Assembly (NCBI GenBank): GCA_963770245.1
Contig: CAVYOX010000007.1
Span: 254,544 to 318,543, forward strand
Source of the DNA: PALSA-270 sp963770245
GTDB taxonomy: Bacteria > Acidobacteriota > Terriglobia > Terriglobales > Acidobacteriaceae
DNA: 64,000 bases
Reading direction: 5' to 3'
The notes below the pieces were generated by a model that ran no database searches, had not been told where the DNA came from, and saw nothing but the letters and a program-made list of their open reading frames with translations. Both the position numbers and the translations under genes were made by a program. Numbering within the stretch: position 1 is the first letter of the stretch; each line of letters begins with the position of its first letter. Shown here in pieces: positions 52,640 to 61,911 of this stretch.

Positions 52640-53398
52640 TCACCGGCGCGGAAGCGTGGGCAGCGATAATGCCTGAAGAAGAGACTGAAAGTCTGTGGGG
52701 AGTCCGCAGTCAACCGAGACGCTGTGTCCCGAGCGTGGATGAACGAACTGAAGATGCCCTGCATGAAGAGCGACGCGAGCGATTCGCCGCTCCAACGCTT
52801 CCACCTGGTGGTACTTTCTGTCGCCGATGACCGGGTGGCCGATCGCTGAAAACTGCACTCGGATCTGGTTCTGCAATCCCGTCACCAGCGTAACTCGGAC
52901 GAGCGACGCGGCGCGTAGACGGCGTTCGACGAAATACCGAAGTTCAGCACGAGCCGCTCGGGAGCCGCTCTCGGCGGTCAACCTTTGAAACATTCCTTCT
53001 CGTCGAAAGTAGTGAACGAGCGTCCCTTCTTTGACGCGGAGATGTCCGCGAACCACTGCGAGATACTGCCTCACCGGACTGTGGCCGAGAAACTGTCGAA
53101 CGAGTGCGTCTCGATCCCGTGGGGTTTTTGCAAAGAGCAGAACTCCAGAGGTAAAACGATCGATGCGATGCACGACAAAGGCTTGTTGGCTCCTCGATTT
53201 CAGTTCTGCAGAAAGCAGAGACCATGCGGACGGTGTGTTGGAGCCTTTTACAGGCACAGCCGGAAGTCCCGCAGGTTTGTTGAGGGCCACGACGGCATCG
53301 TCTTCGTAGAGCTTGACAAGCTTCCCCGAGAAACGAGGATTTCGCCGATCCTGCATTCCTGAACGGTGAACGCCCTTGCGAGGAGGTTGCTTCTTCAT
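52640..53398 (-). CDS. RluA-family pseudouridine synthase
   Basis: 252 residues. The catalytic motif is VHRIDRFTSGVLLFAKT (H-R-x-D with the nucleophilic Asp). The family's N-terminal part is VKLYEDDAVVALNKPAGL, and the later block LVTGLQNQIRVQFSAIGHPVIGD-like region is seen in two parts: TGLQNQIRVQFSAIGHPV and IGDRKYH. No S4 domain. It isomerises uridine to pseudouridine in rRNA or tRNA in the cytoplasm. Which RluA/TruC-type site is modified cannot be told. It stands alone on the minus strand. Confidence 0.9.
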   Translation of the reverse strand: MKKQPPRKGVHRSGMQDRRNPRFSGKLVKLYEDDAVVALNKPAGLPAVPVKGSNTPSAWSLLSAELKSRSQQAFVVHRIDRFTSGVLLFAKTPRDRDALVRQFLGHSPVRQYLAVVRGHLRVKEGTLVHYFRREGMFQRLTAESGSRAARAELRYFVERRLRAASLVRVTLVTGLQNQIRVQFSAIGHPVIGDRKYHQVEALERRIARVALHAGHLQFVHPRSGHSVSVDCGLPTDFQSLLQALSLPTLPRR

Positions 53399-53551
53399 GG
53401 CTTAGCGGCTGATCGTGCCTTTCTAGGCTGGCTGCATGAACCGACTAGTGGAGCGACTTTCGATGATCCATCGATATGTTACCAACATCCCGATCCGCCG
53501 CGAAATCTCCAGGAGAGCGGAGTCAAGGAATGCTGATTTTCCGTAATGCCC

Positions 53552-53565
53552 GATCACTTTTGATC
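53552..53565. promoter_or_regulatory. inverted repeat GATCA-CTTT-TGATC
   Basis: A perfect 5-bp inverted repeat with a 4-base loop, resembling FNR/CRP-type half-sites in layout, 277 bases upstream of the PAS-PAS-Crp gene. It could be an operator for a Crp/Fnr-type factor. The region 53399-53841 otherwise shows no gene. Confidence 0.3.
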
Positions 53566-53841
53566 AGTGTTCAGACGCCCGAAGCATGATACTGCCCTCG
53601 GGAGCGCTCGCTGAATGTGAAAACGAGACAAGAGTCGTATTAGTGTATTTACTACACGATGTTTTGATCTCGCCAAGACTCGACAGTTTTACTAGCTCAC
53701 TGGGATCTTCGGTCCGTCCTTTCCAATTCGCTCGACCGGTATCCTCGCGGCAGGCATGATGAGCGTGGCCTGGCTGTCGTGCCGTCCGCGGCATTGGGGG
53801 AATGGCTGAAAGGCCCGGCTGCAGTCTACCAGAGGTAAGCC

Positions 53842-55296
53842 ATGCAGGAACAAACCCAACCCAAGCACTCGGAAGAGGCGCTACGAGCTTCTGAGCTTAG
53901 ATATCGCCGGCTCTTCGAAACCGCCCAAGACGGAATCCTGATTCTCGACGCGAAGACAGGGCAGATAACAGACGTTAACCCATTCTTGGTCAATTTGTTG
54001 GGCTACTCTCATGCCGAGTTTATTGGGACGCGACTCTGGGAGATTGGGCCGTTCAAAGACATCAAGGAATGCAAGCTCGCTTTTGTAGAGTTGCAAGAAA
54101 AAGAGTATATCCGCTATGAATCTCTCCCGCTTGAAACCAAAGACGGCCGGTCCATTGCCGTGGAATTTGTTAGCAACGTCTATGGATTGGATGGTGGGGC
54201 GAGGGTTATCCAATGCAACATTCGTGACATTACTAAGCGCAAGCAAGCGGAGGATGCGCTGCACCGAAGCGAGGAGAAAACGCGGCGCTTTTTTGAGGCA
54301 AATCCGGCGGGCAGCTACGTCGCAAGCCCAGATGGAAAGGTGATGAGATGCAATTCAGCCTTCGCGCGCATGCTCGGTTTTGCCTCGGTCGAAGAGGCAA
54401 TGAAAGTTGATCTGGTCTCACTCTATCCCAACCGTGCGTCGCGAGACGTATTCCTGGGGCGCCTCAAGGAGAAGGGGCGGCTCGAATACAACGAGGCTGA
54501 ACTCCGCCGCAAGGACGGCAGCTTGGTCCACGCCGTGGAGAATGCTGCCGGAACGTTCGACGAGCGGGGTGAGCTGGCCGAGATCTATGGTTGCCTCCTG
54601 GATGCTAGCGAACGGCGGACAGACCAGCAGTTGCGCCAGGCTCACAAGAAAAAACCGATCTTTCATCTCAAGACTTTTCTCTCGAAAGCCGGCCCGGGCA
54701 GGACGATTCTACATGTCCTGGGAAAACAGATCCTCTTTGAGCAAGGCAAACCGGGCAATGCTGTCTTCTATATCTTGGAGGGCGCGGTGAAGCTCACGGT
54801 AGAATCTCAGGGCAAAGAAAGCACAATTGGCCTGCTCGGCCCGGGGAACTTCGCAGGTAAGGAATGCATAGCGAGAGTTCGGCCCCGGCGCACGGCGTCA
54901 GCCAGGGCGCTCACAAATTGCACAATACTTAGGATTGAACGAAAAGAAATGTTGCGTGCGATCCAATACGAAAAAGCCTTCGCGACATTTTTCATCGATT
55001 ATGTGCTTGCCCGCATCGGTCGATACCAAGAAGGCATCATGGATCAGCTTCTCAACTCCAGTGAAAAACGGCTGGCCCGAGTTCTTCTGGTACTGGCTAG
55101 CTTGGGCAACGGAGGCAAACGGCAGGCGGTCGTTCCGAAGATCGATCAGGAAGAACTGGCGGAAATGGTTGGCACAACCCGGTCCCGAATCAGTTTTTTT
55201 ATGAATCGCTTCCGAAGACGGGGCTTCGTTGCCTACAAGGCGCAATGCTCTATTACCATCCGTAGGGCCAAGTTATCGAGGTTCGTAATGGCCTGA
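53842..55296 (+). CDS. PAS-PAS-Crp/Fnr fusion regulator
   Basis: 484 residues. PAS1 is at ~18-135 (RYRRLFETAQDGILILDAKT, DVNPFLVNLLGYSHAEF, IQCNIRDITKRKQAE) and PAS2 at ~146-262. A Crp/Fnr regulator follows: cNMP-like sensor ~280-395 (KQILFEQGKPGNAVFYILEG, GLLGPGNFAGKECIA) and winged HTH ~405-470 (LAEMVGTTRSRISFFMNRFR). The joint at QAHKKKPIF looks like the N-terminus of free-standing relatives, so the PAS pair appears fused onto a complete regulator. Predicted one-component factor in which PAS sensing controls DNA binding. No His-kinase part. Cytoplasmic. No convincing operon partner; IS66 genes follow. Confidence 0.85.
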   Translation: MQEQTQPKHSEEALRASELRYRRLFETAQDGILILDAKTGQITDVNPFLVNLLGYSHAEFIGTRLWEIGPFKDIKECKLAFVELQEKEYIRYESLPLETKDGRSIAVEFVSNVYGLDGGARVIQCNIRDITKRKQAEDALHRSEEKTRRFFEANPAGSYVASPDGKVMRCNSAFARMLGFASVEEAMKVDLVSLYPNRASRDVFLGRLKEKGRLEYNEAELRRKDGSLVHAVENAAGTFDERGELAEIYGCLLDASERRTDQQLRQAHKKKPIFHLKTFLSKAGPGRTILHVLGKQILFEQGKPGNAVFYILEGAVKLTVESQGKESTIGLLGPGNFAGKECIARVRPRRTASARALTNCTILRIERKEMLRAIQYEKAFATFFIDYVLARIGRYQEGIMDQLLNSSEKRLARVLLVLASLGNGGKRQAVVPKIDQEELAEMVGTTRSRISFFMNRFRRRGFVAYKAQCSITIRRAKLSRFVMA

Positions 55297-55646
55297 TTAG
55301 GGCGCGAGCTCCAAGTGTAAAGGGATTTGTCAACGACAACGCTTTCGAGTTTTCGAGTCGGCAAATTGAACACAGGGTTAGTCTTCGCTTCGGGACTTAT
55401 TTCAAGCCAAGCTCACGATTGTACTGTTGAATAACCCCGTAGCACCCGCTGGCGGAGCGTTCAAGTTTCTTACGGTTCACGACCTTCACTGCGCCCCTAC
55501 CCAGTCAAAGACTTGCTGACCCCATCTTGGACTGGGAAACTCGTTATGCACACCTCAGAGGTGCGTGTTGAATGTTGGCGAGTTACAACGTAAGCGTCTG
55601 AGCAACACACCTGTTCCAGGGAAAGGGTTTGTGTTGAAGTTTCCGG

Positions 55647-56006
55647 ATGAGCTTAGAACAGAAGGTTTCATCACGCAAACGACGTACACGCGCGGAAGTT
55701 CAGGAGTTAGTGGCCGAGTTTGTGACCAGCGGTATGCGGCGGAGCGAGTTTTGCCGCAGTCGGCGGTTGAGCTTCGGTACGCTGAATCGGCACCTGAAGG
55801 AGCAACGCTGGAAGAGAAAGAGCCCAGCAGCTTCTTCGGCCGGCCGGTTGGTGCCGGTGGAGTTGGCCGCCAGAAAATCGCCGAAGCAGCACGAACCGAG
55901 TTGTGGGCTGGCCGTGGTGCTGCCGGGCGGGCGCCGGATCGAGGTGCATCCTGATTTTGATACCGATACGTTCGAGCGCCTGGTGAGTTTGCTGGAGCGG
56001 GCGTAA
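55647..56006 (+). CDS. tnpA: IS66 TnpA-type protein
   Basis: 119 residues. The N-terminal helix-turn-helix-like part (RAEVQELVAEFVTSGMRRSE, FCRSRRLSFGTLNRHLKE) and the C-terminus GLAVVLPGGRRIEVHPDFDT match the first gene product of IS66 elements. It is needed with TnpB for transposition. The next gene starts three bases after its stop. Confidence 0.85.
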   Translation: MSLEQKVSSRKRRTRAEVQELVAEFVTSGMRRSEFCRSRRLSFGTLNRHLKEQRWKRKSPAASSAGRLVPVELAARKSPKQHEPSCGLAVVLPGGRRIEVHPDFDTDTFERLVSLLERA

Positions 56007-56009
56007 GCC

Positions 56010-56384
56010 GTGTTTGGACTGGGCCCAGCCACACGGATCTATCTGGCCGCCGGGGTCACCGACATGCGCAAGGGGTTCGAGGGACTGTACGGTCTGGTCC
56101 GGGACCGATTGTACTGTGAGCCTCTGAGTGGGCATCTATTCCTGTTCTGCAACGCCCAGCGCAATCGGTTGAAGGTCCTCGTCTGGGATGGGAGCGGACT
56201 CTGGGTCTGTGCCAAGAGGTTAGAGAAAGGGCGTTTCACCTGGCCGCAATCCGGTGATGCGCAGGGCAAGGTCGTCCTGAGTCACGAAGAGCTTTCGCTG
56301 TTGTTGGGCGGGGTCGATCTGACCAAAGCTAAGCACAAGCGGTGGTACCGGAAGGCTCCTCCAGAGGGACATGCTGCCGCCTGA
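56010..56384 (+). CDS. tnpB: IS66 TnpB-type protein
   Basis: 124 residues from GTG 56010. It contains IYLAAGVTDMRKGFEGLYGL, LFLFCNAQRNRLKVLVWDG and FTWPQSGDAQGKVVLSHEEL, the standard TnpB (IS66 Orf2) sequence. Not a nuclease like the IS200/605 TnpB. Intact, coupled with tnpA. Confidence 0.92.
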   Translation: MFGLGPATRIYLAAGVTDMRKGFEGLYGLVRDRLYCEPLSGHLFLFCNAQRNRLKVLVWDGSGLWVCAKRLEKGRFTWPQSGDAQGKVVLSHEELSLLLGGVDLTKAKHKRWYRKAPPEGHAAA

Positions 56385-56429
56385 CTTGCTTGAACGTTTC
56401 GAGCGATTCTGGTAAATCAATAACCCATT

Positions 56430-57950
56430 GTGAGTGCGCCTTCGATTCCTTCCGCACCAGCCGATCTAGAACTCATCGCACAACTGAAGAGCAAGCTACA
56501 GTACGCGGAGCTGCGGATTCGTATGCTGGAAGAGCGTCTGCGGCTGGTGCGGATCGAGAGGTATGGTGCGAGCGGAGAAAGACTTTCGCAGGCGCAAATG
56601 CAATTGTTCGAGCTTGAGCCTGTCATCAGTGAAATGACCGAGCAGGCGGAGAGTGAGCACGCGCCCGTGCATCGCTCGACGAAGAAGTCGGCCGAGCATC
56701 CTGGCCGCCAGGAGTTGCCGGCAAATCTTCCTCGCGTTGAGCGGATTCTGCCTTGTACTCCGGATCAGCGGGTGTGCAAACGCTGCGGAAAAGAAACCGT
56801 GGTGATCGGCTACGAAGAGAGTTCCCAGTTGGATATTGAGCCGGCGAAGTACTTCGTACTGATCACGAAGCGAGAGAAACGGGCTTGCCGGTCGTGCGAA
56901 GATCTCGGAGTGGTATCAGCGCCCCTGCCGCCACGGATCATCGAGAAGTGCCTGGCGAGTGACCGGATCGTCATCGACACGGTCGTCGGCAAATATTGCA
57001 ATCACACGCCCCTGCATCGGCAGAGCATGATTCTGGCGCGGGACCTCGGCTTGGAAATCAGCCGCGCAACGCTGGACGGGTGGGTACTCAAAGTCGGCGA
57101 GTTGCTAATTCCGATGGTCGCCGCGATGAAAAGGGAGTTGATTAGCGGAACTTACATACAGGCCGATGAAACCCCAGTTGATGTGCAGATGCGCGAGGGC
57201 CGAGGTAAGAACCACCAAGCGTACCTCTGGCAATATAGTCGCCCCGGAGGAAGCGTGGTGTTCGATTTCCGTTTGGGTCGCGGACGCGATGGGCCGAAGC
57301 GGTTCCTGGGACAGTTCGAGGGCATTCTCCAAACCGACGGCTATGCAGCGTATGACCAAATCGGCGGCCCGAGAATGGTACATGCAGCTTGTTGGTCTCA
57401 TGCAAGAAGACAGTTTTTCGAAGCAGTGCAGCTAAATCCCCGAGATCCGGTTGCAACCCCGATTGTGGCACGAATGGACGAACTGTTTGCCGTCGATGCG
57501 GAAGCTCGCCGCAAAACGCTGAGTACGGCGGCGCGCCATATCCGGCGTCAGGAGACAGCGAGAGCTCTTCTCGATGATATTCGTAGCAAGATCGAGTCAG
57601 CGCAGTCCGTTACATTGCCTTCCAGTTCACTCAGGAAGGCTTGCCACCACACGCTCACGCTCTGGAAAAGGCTCACCCGCTTCCTGGAGTATCCCGAATT
57701 AGAGCTAAGTACCAACCTAGCGGAAAATTCCATGCGTCCCGTGGCTCTGGGTCGAAAGAACTGGATACAAATCGGCAGCCCATTGGCGGGACCGAAGGTT
57801 GCAGCGATTCTGTCTGTCGTGGAAAGCTGTCGCAGGCTGAAGGTTCCGGTAGGCAACTATTTTTCCGCGGTTCTCCCCGGGATTGCCGATCTCCCGATCC
57901 GGTGCCTCCCAGACCTTACTCCCGCTGCGTGGGTCGCCCGACATTCATAG
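56430..57950 (+). CDS. tnpC: IS66 TnpC transposase
   Basis: 506 residues from GTG 56430. The leucine-rich N-terminus (LKSKLQYAELRIRMLEERLR), a zinc-binding CKRCGKETVV...ACRSCEDL, and the catalytic core (YIQADETPVDVQ, ILQTDGYAAYDQI, ACWSHARRQFFEA, STNLAENSMRPVALGRKNW) match IS66 transposases. The DDE residues lie in ADETP, TDGYAAY and the AENSMRP segment. C-terminus intact (LTPAAWVARHS). Possibly still active. Confidence 0.92.
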   Translation: MSAPSIPSAPADLELIAQLKSKLQYAELRIRMLEERLRLVRIERYGASGERLSQAQMQLFELEPVISEMTEQAESEHAPVHRSTKKSAEHPGRQELPANLPRVERILPCTPDQRVCKRCGKETVVIGYEESSQLDIEPAKYFVLITKREKRACRSCEDLGVVSAPLPPRIIEKCLASDRIVIDTVVGKYCNHTPLHRQSMILARDLGLEISRATLDGWVLKVGELLIPMVAAMKRELISGTYIQADETPVDVQMREGRGKNHQAYLWQYSRPGGSVVFDFRLGRGRDGPKRFLGQFEGILQTDGYAAYDQIGGPRMVHAACWSHARRQFFEAVQLNPRDPVATPIVARMDELFAVDAEARRKTLSTAARHIRRQETARALLDDIRSKIESAQSVTLPSSSLRKACHHTLTLWKRLTRFLEYPELELSTNLAENSMRPVALGRKNWIQIGSPLAGPKVAAILSVVESCRRLKVPVGNYFSAVLPGIADLPIRCLPDLTPAAWVARHS

Positions 57951-58112
57951 ATTAGCCGCGAAGGGATTTTGCCACAATAACCCATTAGTTTCCTGTTTGC
58001 TGAGATTCAGTACCATCGTCGACCTCGTTCATCACAAGCGCGTTTGCCGGTACGAATCCCAGCTGATAAAATGAGAACTTCGATTTGTCGTAACTCGCTA
58101 GGCGACTTAGTT

Positions 58113-58472
58113 TCAGGTGTGGCGGCATCTTCGCATTATTCGACCAGAGGACTGACCGCAGCTGGTCGAACGCTGACCGTGGCCAGTTCTCATCGCTAGG
58201 CCTACCCCCCCACCCTTCGCTTTATCCTCAGCACCGGTTAGCCACTCGCACAAGAACCCGGGAAGCTTGCTGTACAACTCGATGTGTCCGCAGTCCGCAC
58301 ACACAGCCACAGAGACTAGGGTGGAATACCGCGGTCCATTCGCAGCCGATGAACGAGCAAAATCGAAATCTAGCAGACCAGTCACCCTCCTGGAATGCTC
58401 ACACTTTTGCTGAACCACTCCCGTCCTCTCTGACAAGTTGGAATTGTGCACTCCTCGCAACGCCAACCACAT
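58113..58472 (-). CDS. possible zinc-ribbon protein, perhaps decayed
   Basis: The minus strand carries LVSVAVCADCGHIELYSKLP with a following GFLCEWLTGAEDK. The C-x-x-C-G-H-x-E-L-Y pattern is common in small zinc-ribbon proteins. The upstream partner pair is imperfect (KCEHS). A G7 run near 58205 changes frame close to the expected stop. The actual gene may be only ~58205-58435. The rest of 57951-58753 is empty. Confidence 0.35.
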   Translation of the reverse strand: MWLALRGVHNSNLSERTGVVQQKCEHSRRVTGLLDFDFARSSAANGPRYSTLVSVAVCADCGHIELYSKLPGFLCEWLTGAEDKAKGGGVGLAMRTGHGQRSTSCGQSSGRIMRRCRHT

Positions 58473-58753
58473 GCCCAGTGCGCGGTGCGAATGTGAGGCT
58501 ATAACGCCAAGACAAGGTTCTCACCGAAATTACACCGGAATTTGCGATTGTCAAGACTGGATGGGGCAAAATGCACGAGTCTTGCGATTTGCAATATTCC
58601 AAGCTCGGACTCACAACATTTTCCCTGCATACTCCTTAGGTTTTGATGTAGACTCTCGTTCGCAGCGGGGGCCCTCAGTAGGCACTCTACGTCATTTTAA
58701 CGATTCCGTCGTGAAGCCAACGGGATCCCGAAATCCTCGGCCAAGGAGATTTT

Positions 58754-60928
58754 GTGCTCGTCTCCAACAACACAGCAATGGCCAGTTACTACGACTACAG
58801 CGAAGTGGCGCGCTCAGTGTTCATCGCCATCTTTGCGTCCTATGCGGCTCTCAACCTTGCGCGACGCGTAACCGCTGCACGCGACCGGGCTCGCTTGGCA
58901 TGGTTGGGCGGTGGCCCCATTGCCAAACAGTACATCATCCTCGGCATCACTGTGATATTCGCCGAAGCCCTACTCATTTTCGGGTTGCTCTGGCATCGGA
59001 GACGAAGAGGCGTTGGTCGGTCCAATCCCGGGCAATCCCACTTCTTGGAATCCGCGAGAGCGGCGGGGCGCACGCTCATCCTTTCTGTTATTGCTGTGGC
59101 CTTGCTGGTGTCGCGGTCAACCGCAGTGTCGCCAATGAGGGAAGTCCGGAGAGTGCTCATTATTAATGACCTTGGCGTTGTCTCGTCCCCTGGCTTCGCT
59201 GAAGTCGATCAGGCAGTCCTCGCTGGTCTACAAAAATCTCCGTACCGGATCGAGCTCTACGAGGAGAGCCTGGACTTCACCCTATTCCCAGACCGAGTTT
59301 CCCAAGACAGGTTTCGAGAAGAGATTATTCAAAAATACTCAGCCAGCAAGCCCGACGTGATCATTGCCGCTGGGCCAGAGTCCCTGAAGTTCATCGCCAA
59401 GCTGTACGACAAGTTCCAGGGTGCCCCGATTATCTTCTGCGCAATTTGGGGTGAAATTCCGGACCAGCTAAAGTACGGCATCCCTTCTACTGGTGTTTTG
59501 GCCCAGTTGCACCCCGAGGGAACCCTGAATGCGGCGTTGCAACTGCTTCCCAGCACCAAGCACGTGGTAGTCATCGGTGGAGTGGGCAAGTTTGACGAAG
59601 GATTCGAAGCCATCGCTAAGCAGAGGTTCCACAACTACGAATCGAAGCTTGAATTCACGTATCTTTTCGACTTGACCATGCCCGCCCTGCTTGAGAGGCT
59701 CAAGCAGCTACCCAGCGATACGATTGTTTATCACACTGCAATCACGCAAGATACAGCGGGAGCCCGCTTTGTCGATTCAGCTCAATCGATACCGATGGTC
59801 GCCGGTGCTGCGAACGCTCCTGTCTTTGTAATGGACGATGTGGATCTTAGGGCGGGAACAGTGGGGGGCGATCTGGTGAACTGGGCCGACGACGGTCGCG
59901 TCGCCGCAGAGATGGCTGTGCGGGTTCTCAACGGCGAGAATCCTCAGAACATCCCCGTCGTCACGAGCAACCACGTCTACATGTTCGACTGGCGGGCACT
60001 CAAGCGCTGGGGGATGAACGAAAAGAACCTTCCCCCCGGCAGCATCGTGCTGAATCGACAGCCCACCGTCTGGGAAGCTTACAAGCGGTACATCATTTCC
60101 GGCATCGTTGTGATATTCGCCGAGACCCTACTCATTTTCGGGTTGCTCTGGCAGCGGAAGCGAAGAAAGAAAAGCGAAGTTCAGTTGCGCGAAAGCGAAG
60201 AGCGCTTTCGCCTCGTTGCAAACACAGCTCCAGTGATGATCTGGATGTCAGGGACTCACAAACTCTGTACCTACTTCAACAAGCCCTGGCTGGACTTCAC
60301 CGGCCGATCCATTGACCAGGAACTTGGCAACGGCTGGGCGGAGGACGTCCATCAGGAGGATTTGCAGAGCTGTTTGGATACGTACACTCAAGCCTTTGAT
60401 CGTCGGGAGACATTCCGGATGGAGTATCGCCTCCGACGCCACGACGGCGAATTTCGATTGGTCACCGATATAGGCGTGCCACGTTTTAATCCAGACAGCT
60501 CTTTTGCCGGATACATTGGCTCCTGTATTGACATCACCGAGCAAAGGCGAGCCGAAGAGCAACTGCGTCATGCGCAGGAGGATCTCGCCCGCGTAACCCG
60601 CGTAGTGGCGATGGGCGAACTGGCCGCCGCCATTGCCCATGAGGTAAATCAACCCCTTACGGCGATCGTAACAAACGCCAACTTCTCCTTGCGCCAGCTG
60701 AACAGTGCGACTCCGGATCCCGATGAATTACGAGGGGCAATTACAGAGATTGTGAACGACGGCACGCGAGCGAGCGCGGTAATTTCACGGATTCGTGGCT
60801 TGCTGATGAGGGGCGCCCCGAGAGCGACCGAGGTAGACATCGACCAAGGTCATTCAAGACGTAATAGTTCTGCTGCGCTACGAGCTGAACCGGAACCGTA
60901 TTTCCTTACGCACGGAGCTTGCGTCTGA
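58754..60928 (+). CDS. chimeric sensor histidine kinase, 5' portion (frameshifted)
   Basis: 724 residues up to the frameshift. Residues 11-57 resemble the first helix of a MHYT sensor (SEVARSVFIAIFASYAALNL, RLAWLGGG) but the MHYT motif is lost. A copy of the later membrane segment follows (~60-85). The true kinase may begin at TTG 59045: a hydrophobic signal, then an ABC-substrate-binding-like sensor (~135-415, VDQAVLAGLQ, GAPIIFCAIWGE, GTVGGDLVNWA). The TM helix is at ~446-470, PAS at ~480-600, and HisKA at ~615-690 with His629 in AAIAHEVNQPL. Near 60850 an extra base shifts the frame, cutting off the ATPase domain. Either a broken gene or a sequence error. Confidence 0.8.
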   Translation: MLVSNNTAMASYYDYSEVARSVFIAIFASYAALNLARRVTAARDRARLAWLGGGPIAKQYIILGITVIFAEALLIFGLLWHRRRRGVGRSNPGQSHFLESARAAGRTLILSVIAVALLVSRSTAVSPMREVRRVLIINDLGVVSSPGFAEVDQAVLAGLQKSPYRIELYEESLDFTLFPDRVSQDRFREEIIQKYSASKPDVIIAAGPESLKFIAKLYDKFQGAPIIFCAIWGEIPDQLKYGIPSTGVLAQLHPEGTLNAALQLLPSTKHVVVIGGVGKFDEGFEAIAKQRFHNYESKLEFTYLFDLTMPALLERLKQLPSDTIVYHTAITQDTAGARFVDSAQSIPMVAGAANAPVFVMDDVDLRAGTVGGDLVNWADDGRVAAEMAVRVLNGENPQNIPVVTSNHVYMFDWRALKRWGMNEKNLPPGSIVLNRQPTVWEAYKRYIISGIVVIFAETLLIFGLLWQRKRRKKSEVQLRESEERFRLVANTAPVMIWMSGTHKLCTYFNKPWLDFTGRSIDQELGNGWAEDVHQEDLQSCLDTYTQAFDRRETFRMEYRLRRHDGEFRLVTDIGVPRFNPDSSFAGYIGSCIDITEQRRAEEQLRHAQEDLARVTRVVAMGELAAAIAHEVNQPLTAIVTNANFSLRQLNSATPDPDELRGAITEIVNDGTRASAVISRIRGLLMRGAPRATEVDIDQGHSRRNSSAALRAEPEPYFLTHGACV
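58931..59009 (+). repeat. internal direct repeat, copy 1 (TM segment)
   Basis: About 79 bp starting TACATCATCC, nearly identical to 60089-60167. It encodes the membrane helix YIILGITVIFAEALLIFGLL, versus YIISGIVVIFAETLLIFGLL in the second copy. Confidence 0.85.
60089..60167 (+). repeat. internal direct repeat, copy 2 (TM segment)
   Basis: The in-place membrane helix of the kinase between sensor and PAS domain. Its copy lies at 58931-59009. Confidence 0.85.
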
Positions 60929-61301
60929 CCTGCCACCTGTGCAGGGCGATCCGGTGCAGTTGCAGCAGGTCTTGATCAACCTGATCATGAACGCCATTGA
61001 GGCATTACGCACGTCCGGGGACAGGCCGCGAGAAATTCTGATTCGGTCGGCAAAGAACCCAGAAGGCATTTTGGTTCAGGTTGAAGATTCTGGAACAGGA
61101 CTCAGTCCCGAGTACGCGGATCGCATCTTCGAGCCATTCTTTACCACCAAGCCTCAGGGGATCGGAATGGGACTATCGATCAGCCGCTCGATTGTAGAGT
61201 CCCATGGTGGCCGCCTATGGGCCGCGCCAGGGGAATTACACGGGGCGCGTTTTCAATTCACCGTTCCAATGGCAGACACTTCGGATGAACGAGCCGCTTA
61301 G
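60850..61301 (+). CDS. histidine kinase ATPase domain, 3' portion of frameshifted kinase
   Basis: The frame continuing the kinase reads KVIQDVIVLLRYELNRNRIS, LPPVQGDPVQLQQVLINLIM with the N box (NLIMNAIEAL), VEDSGTGLSPEYADRIFEPF (G1/F box) and GMGLSISRSIVESHGG (G2). This completes the HATPase_c domain. A separate start at TTG or ATG near 60939 would give only 120 residues without the dimerisation domain. The stop at 61301 overlaps the next gene's start at 61285. Confidence 0.8.
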
Positions 61302-61911
61302 TATCGTGTTCGTGATCGATGATGATGATTCAGTCCGCAGAGCCCTGCGGCGATTGATCCGCTCCGTCGGGTTGCAGGTGGAGCTATTCGGCTCGGCGCA
61401 CGAATTTCTGGAGAGGCCGCGGCCGGACGTGCCCAGTTGCATGATCCTGGACGTCAGATTGCCGGGAATAAGCGGGCTTGATTTCCAGCGTCGATTGGCC
61501 GAGGCCAAAGTCCACATCCCCATCATCTTTATCACTGGCCACGGCGATATCCCGATGACCGTGCGCGCCATGAAGGCGGGTGCCGTCGAGTTCCTGCCCA
61601 AACCCTTCAACGATCAGGATCTGATTGATGCGATCCATCAGGCGTTGGAGCGGGACCGCGTGAGACGCCGGCAAGAGGCGGAGATCGCCACCTTGCGGCA
61701 GCGCTTCGAATCGCTGACTCCACGCGAGCAAGAAGTGCTGCCTCGGGTGATCACCGGCCTGCTTAACAAGCAGATCGCCGCCGAGATTGGCACTTCAGAA
61801 GCCACAGTCAAAGTTCACCGTAGCCAACTCATGCGAAAGATGGGTGCCGAGTCCGTGGCCGAGTTGGTGAGGATGGCTGAAAGAATCGGGATTCCTGTCA
61901 GAATGTCCTAA
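61285..61911 (+). CDS. FixJ/NarL-type response regulator
   Basis: 208 residues from ATG 61285, overlapping the kinase stop by 17 bases. The REC domain has VFVIDDDDSVRRALRRLIRS, the phospho-acceptor Asp in MILDVRLPGISG, the Thr/Lys partners FITGHGDIPMTVRAMKAGA and FLPKPFND. The LuxR-type HTH is LTPREQEVLPRVITGLLNKQ and IAAEIGTSEATVKVHRSQLM. A transcription activator phosphorylated by the upstream kinase is the natural reading. Promoter targets unknown. Confidence 0.92.
   Translation: MNEPLSIVFVIDDDDSVRRALRRLIRSVGLQVELFGSAHEFLERPRPDVPSCMILDVRLPGISGLDFQRRLAEAKVHIPIIFITGHGDIPMTVRAMKAGAVEFLPKPFNDQDLIDAIHQALERDRVRRRQEAEIATLRQRFESLTPREQEVLPRVITGLLNKQIAAEIGTSEATVKVHRSQLMRKMGAESVAELVRMAERIGIPVRMS

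Larger units (their letters stand above)
55590..57960 (+). mobile_element. IS66-type transposase operon with left terminal repeat
   Basis: Left end GTAAGCGTCTGAGCAACACA at 55590, preceded by GTTACAAC (55582-55589), a possible 8-bp target duplication. tnpA, tnpB and tnpC follow in order. No matching right end is found within 150 bases after tnpC. The only match in this orientation ends at 64000, so the real right border may be there. Confidence 0.75.

Noticed and set aside
52009..52764. Minus-strand frame with LPFLRQAMQELFVRAKTRGK
   Set aside because: No family recognised, no ribosome binding site, and its 5' part overlaps the RluA-type gene in another frame.
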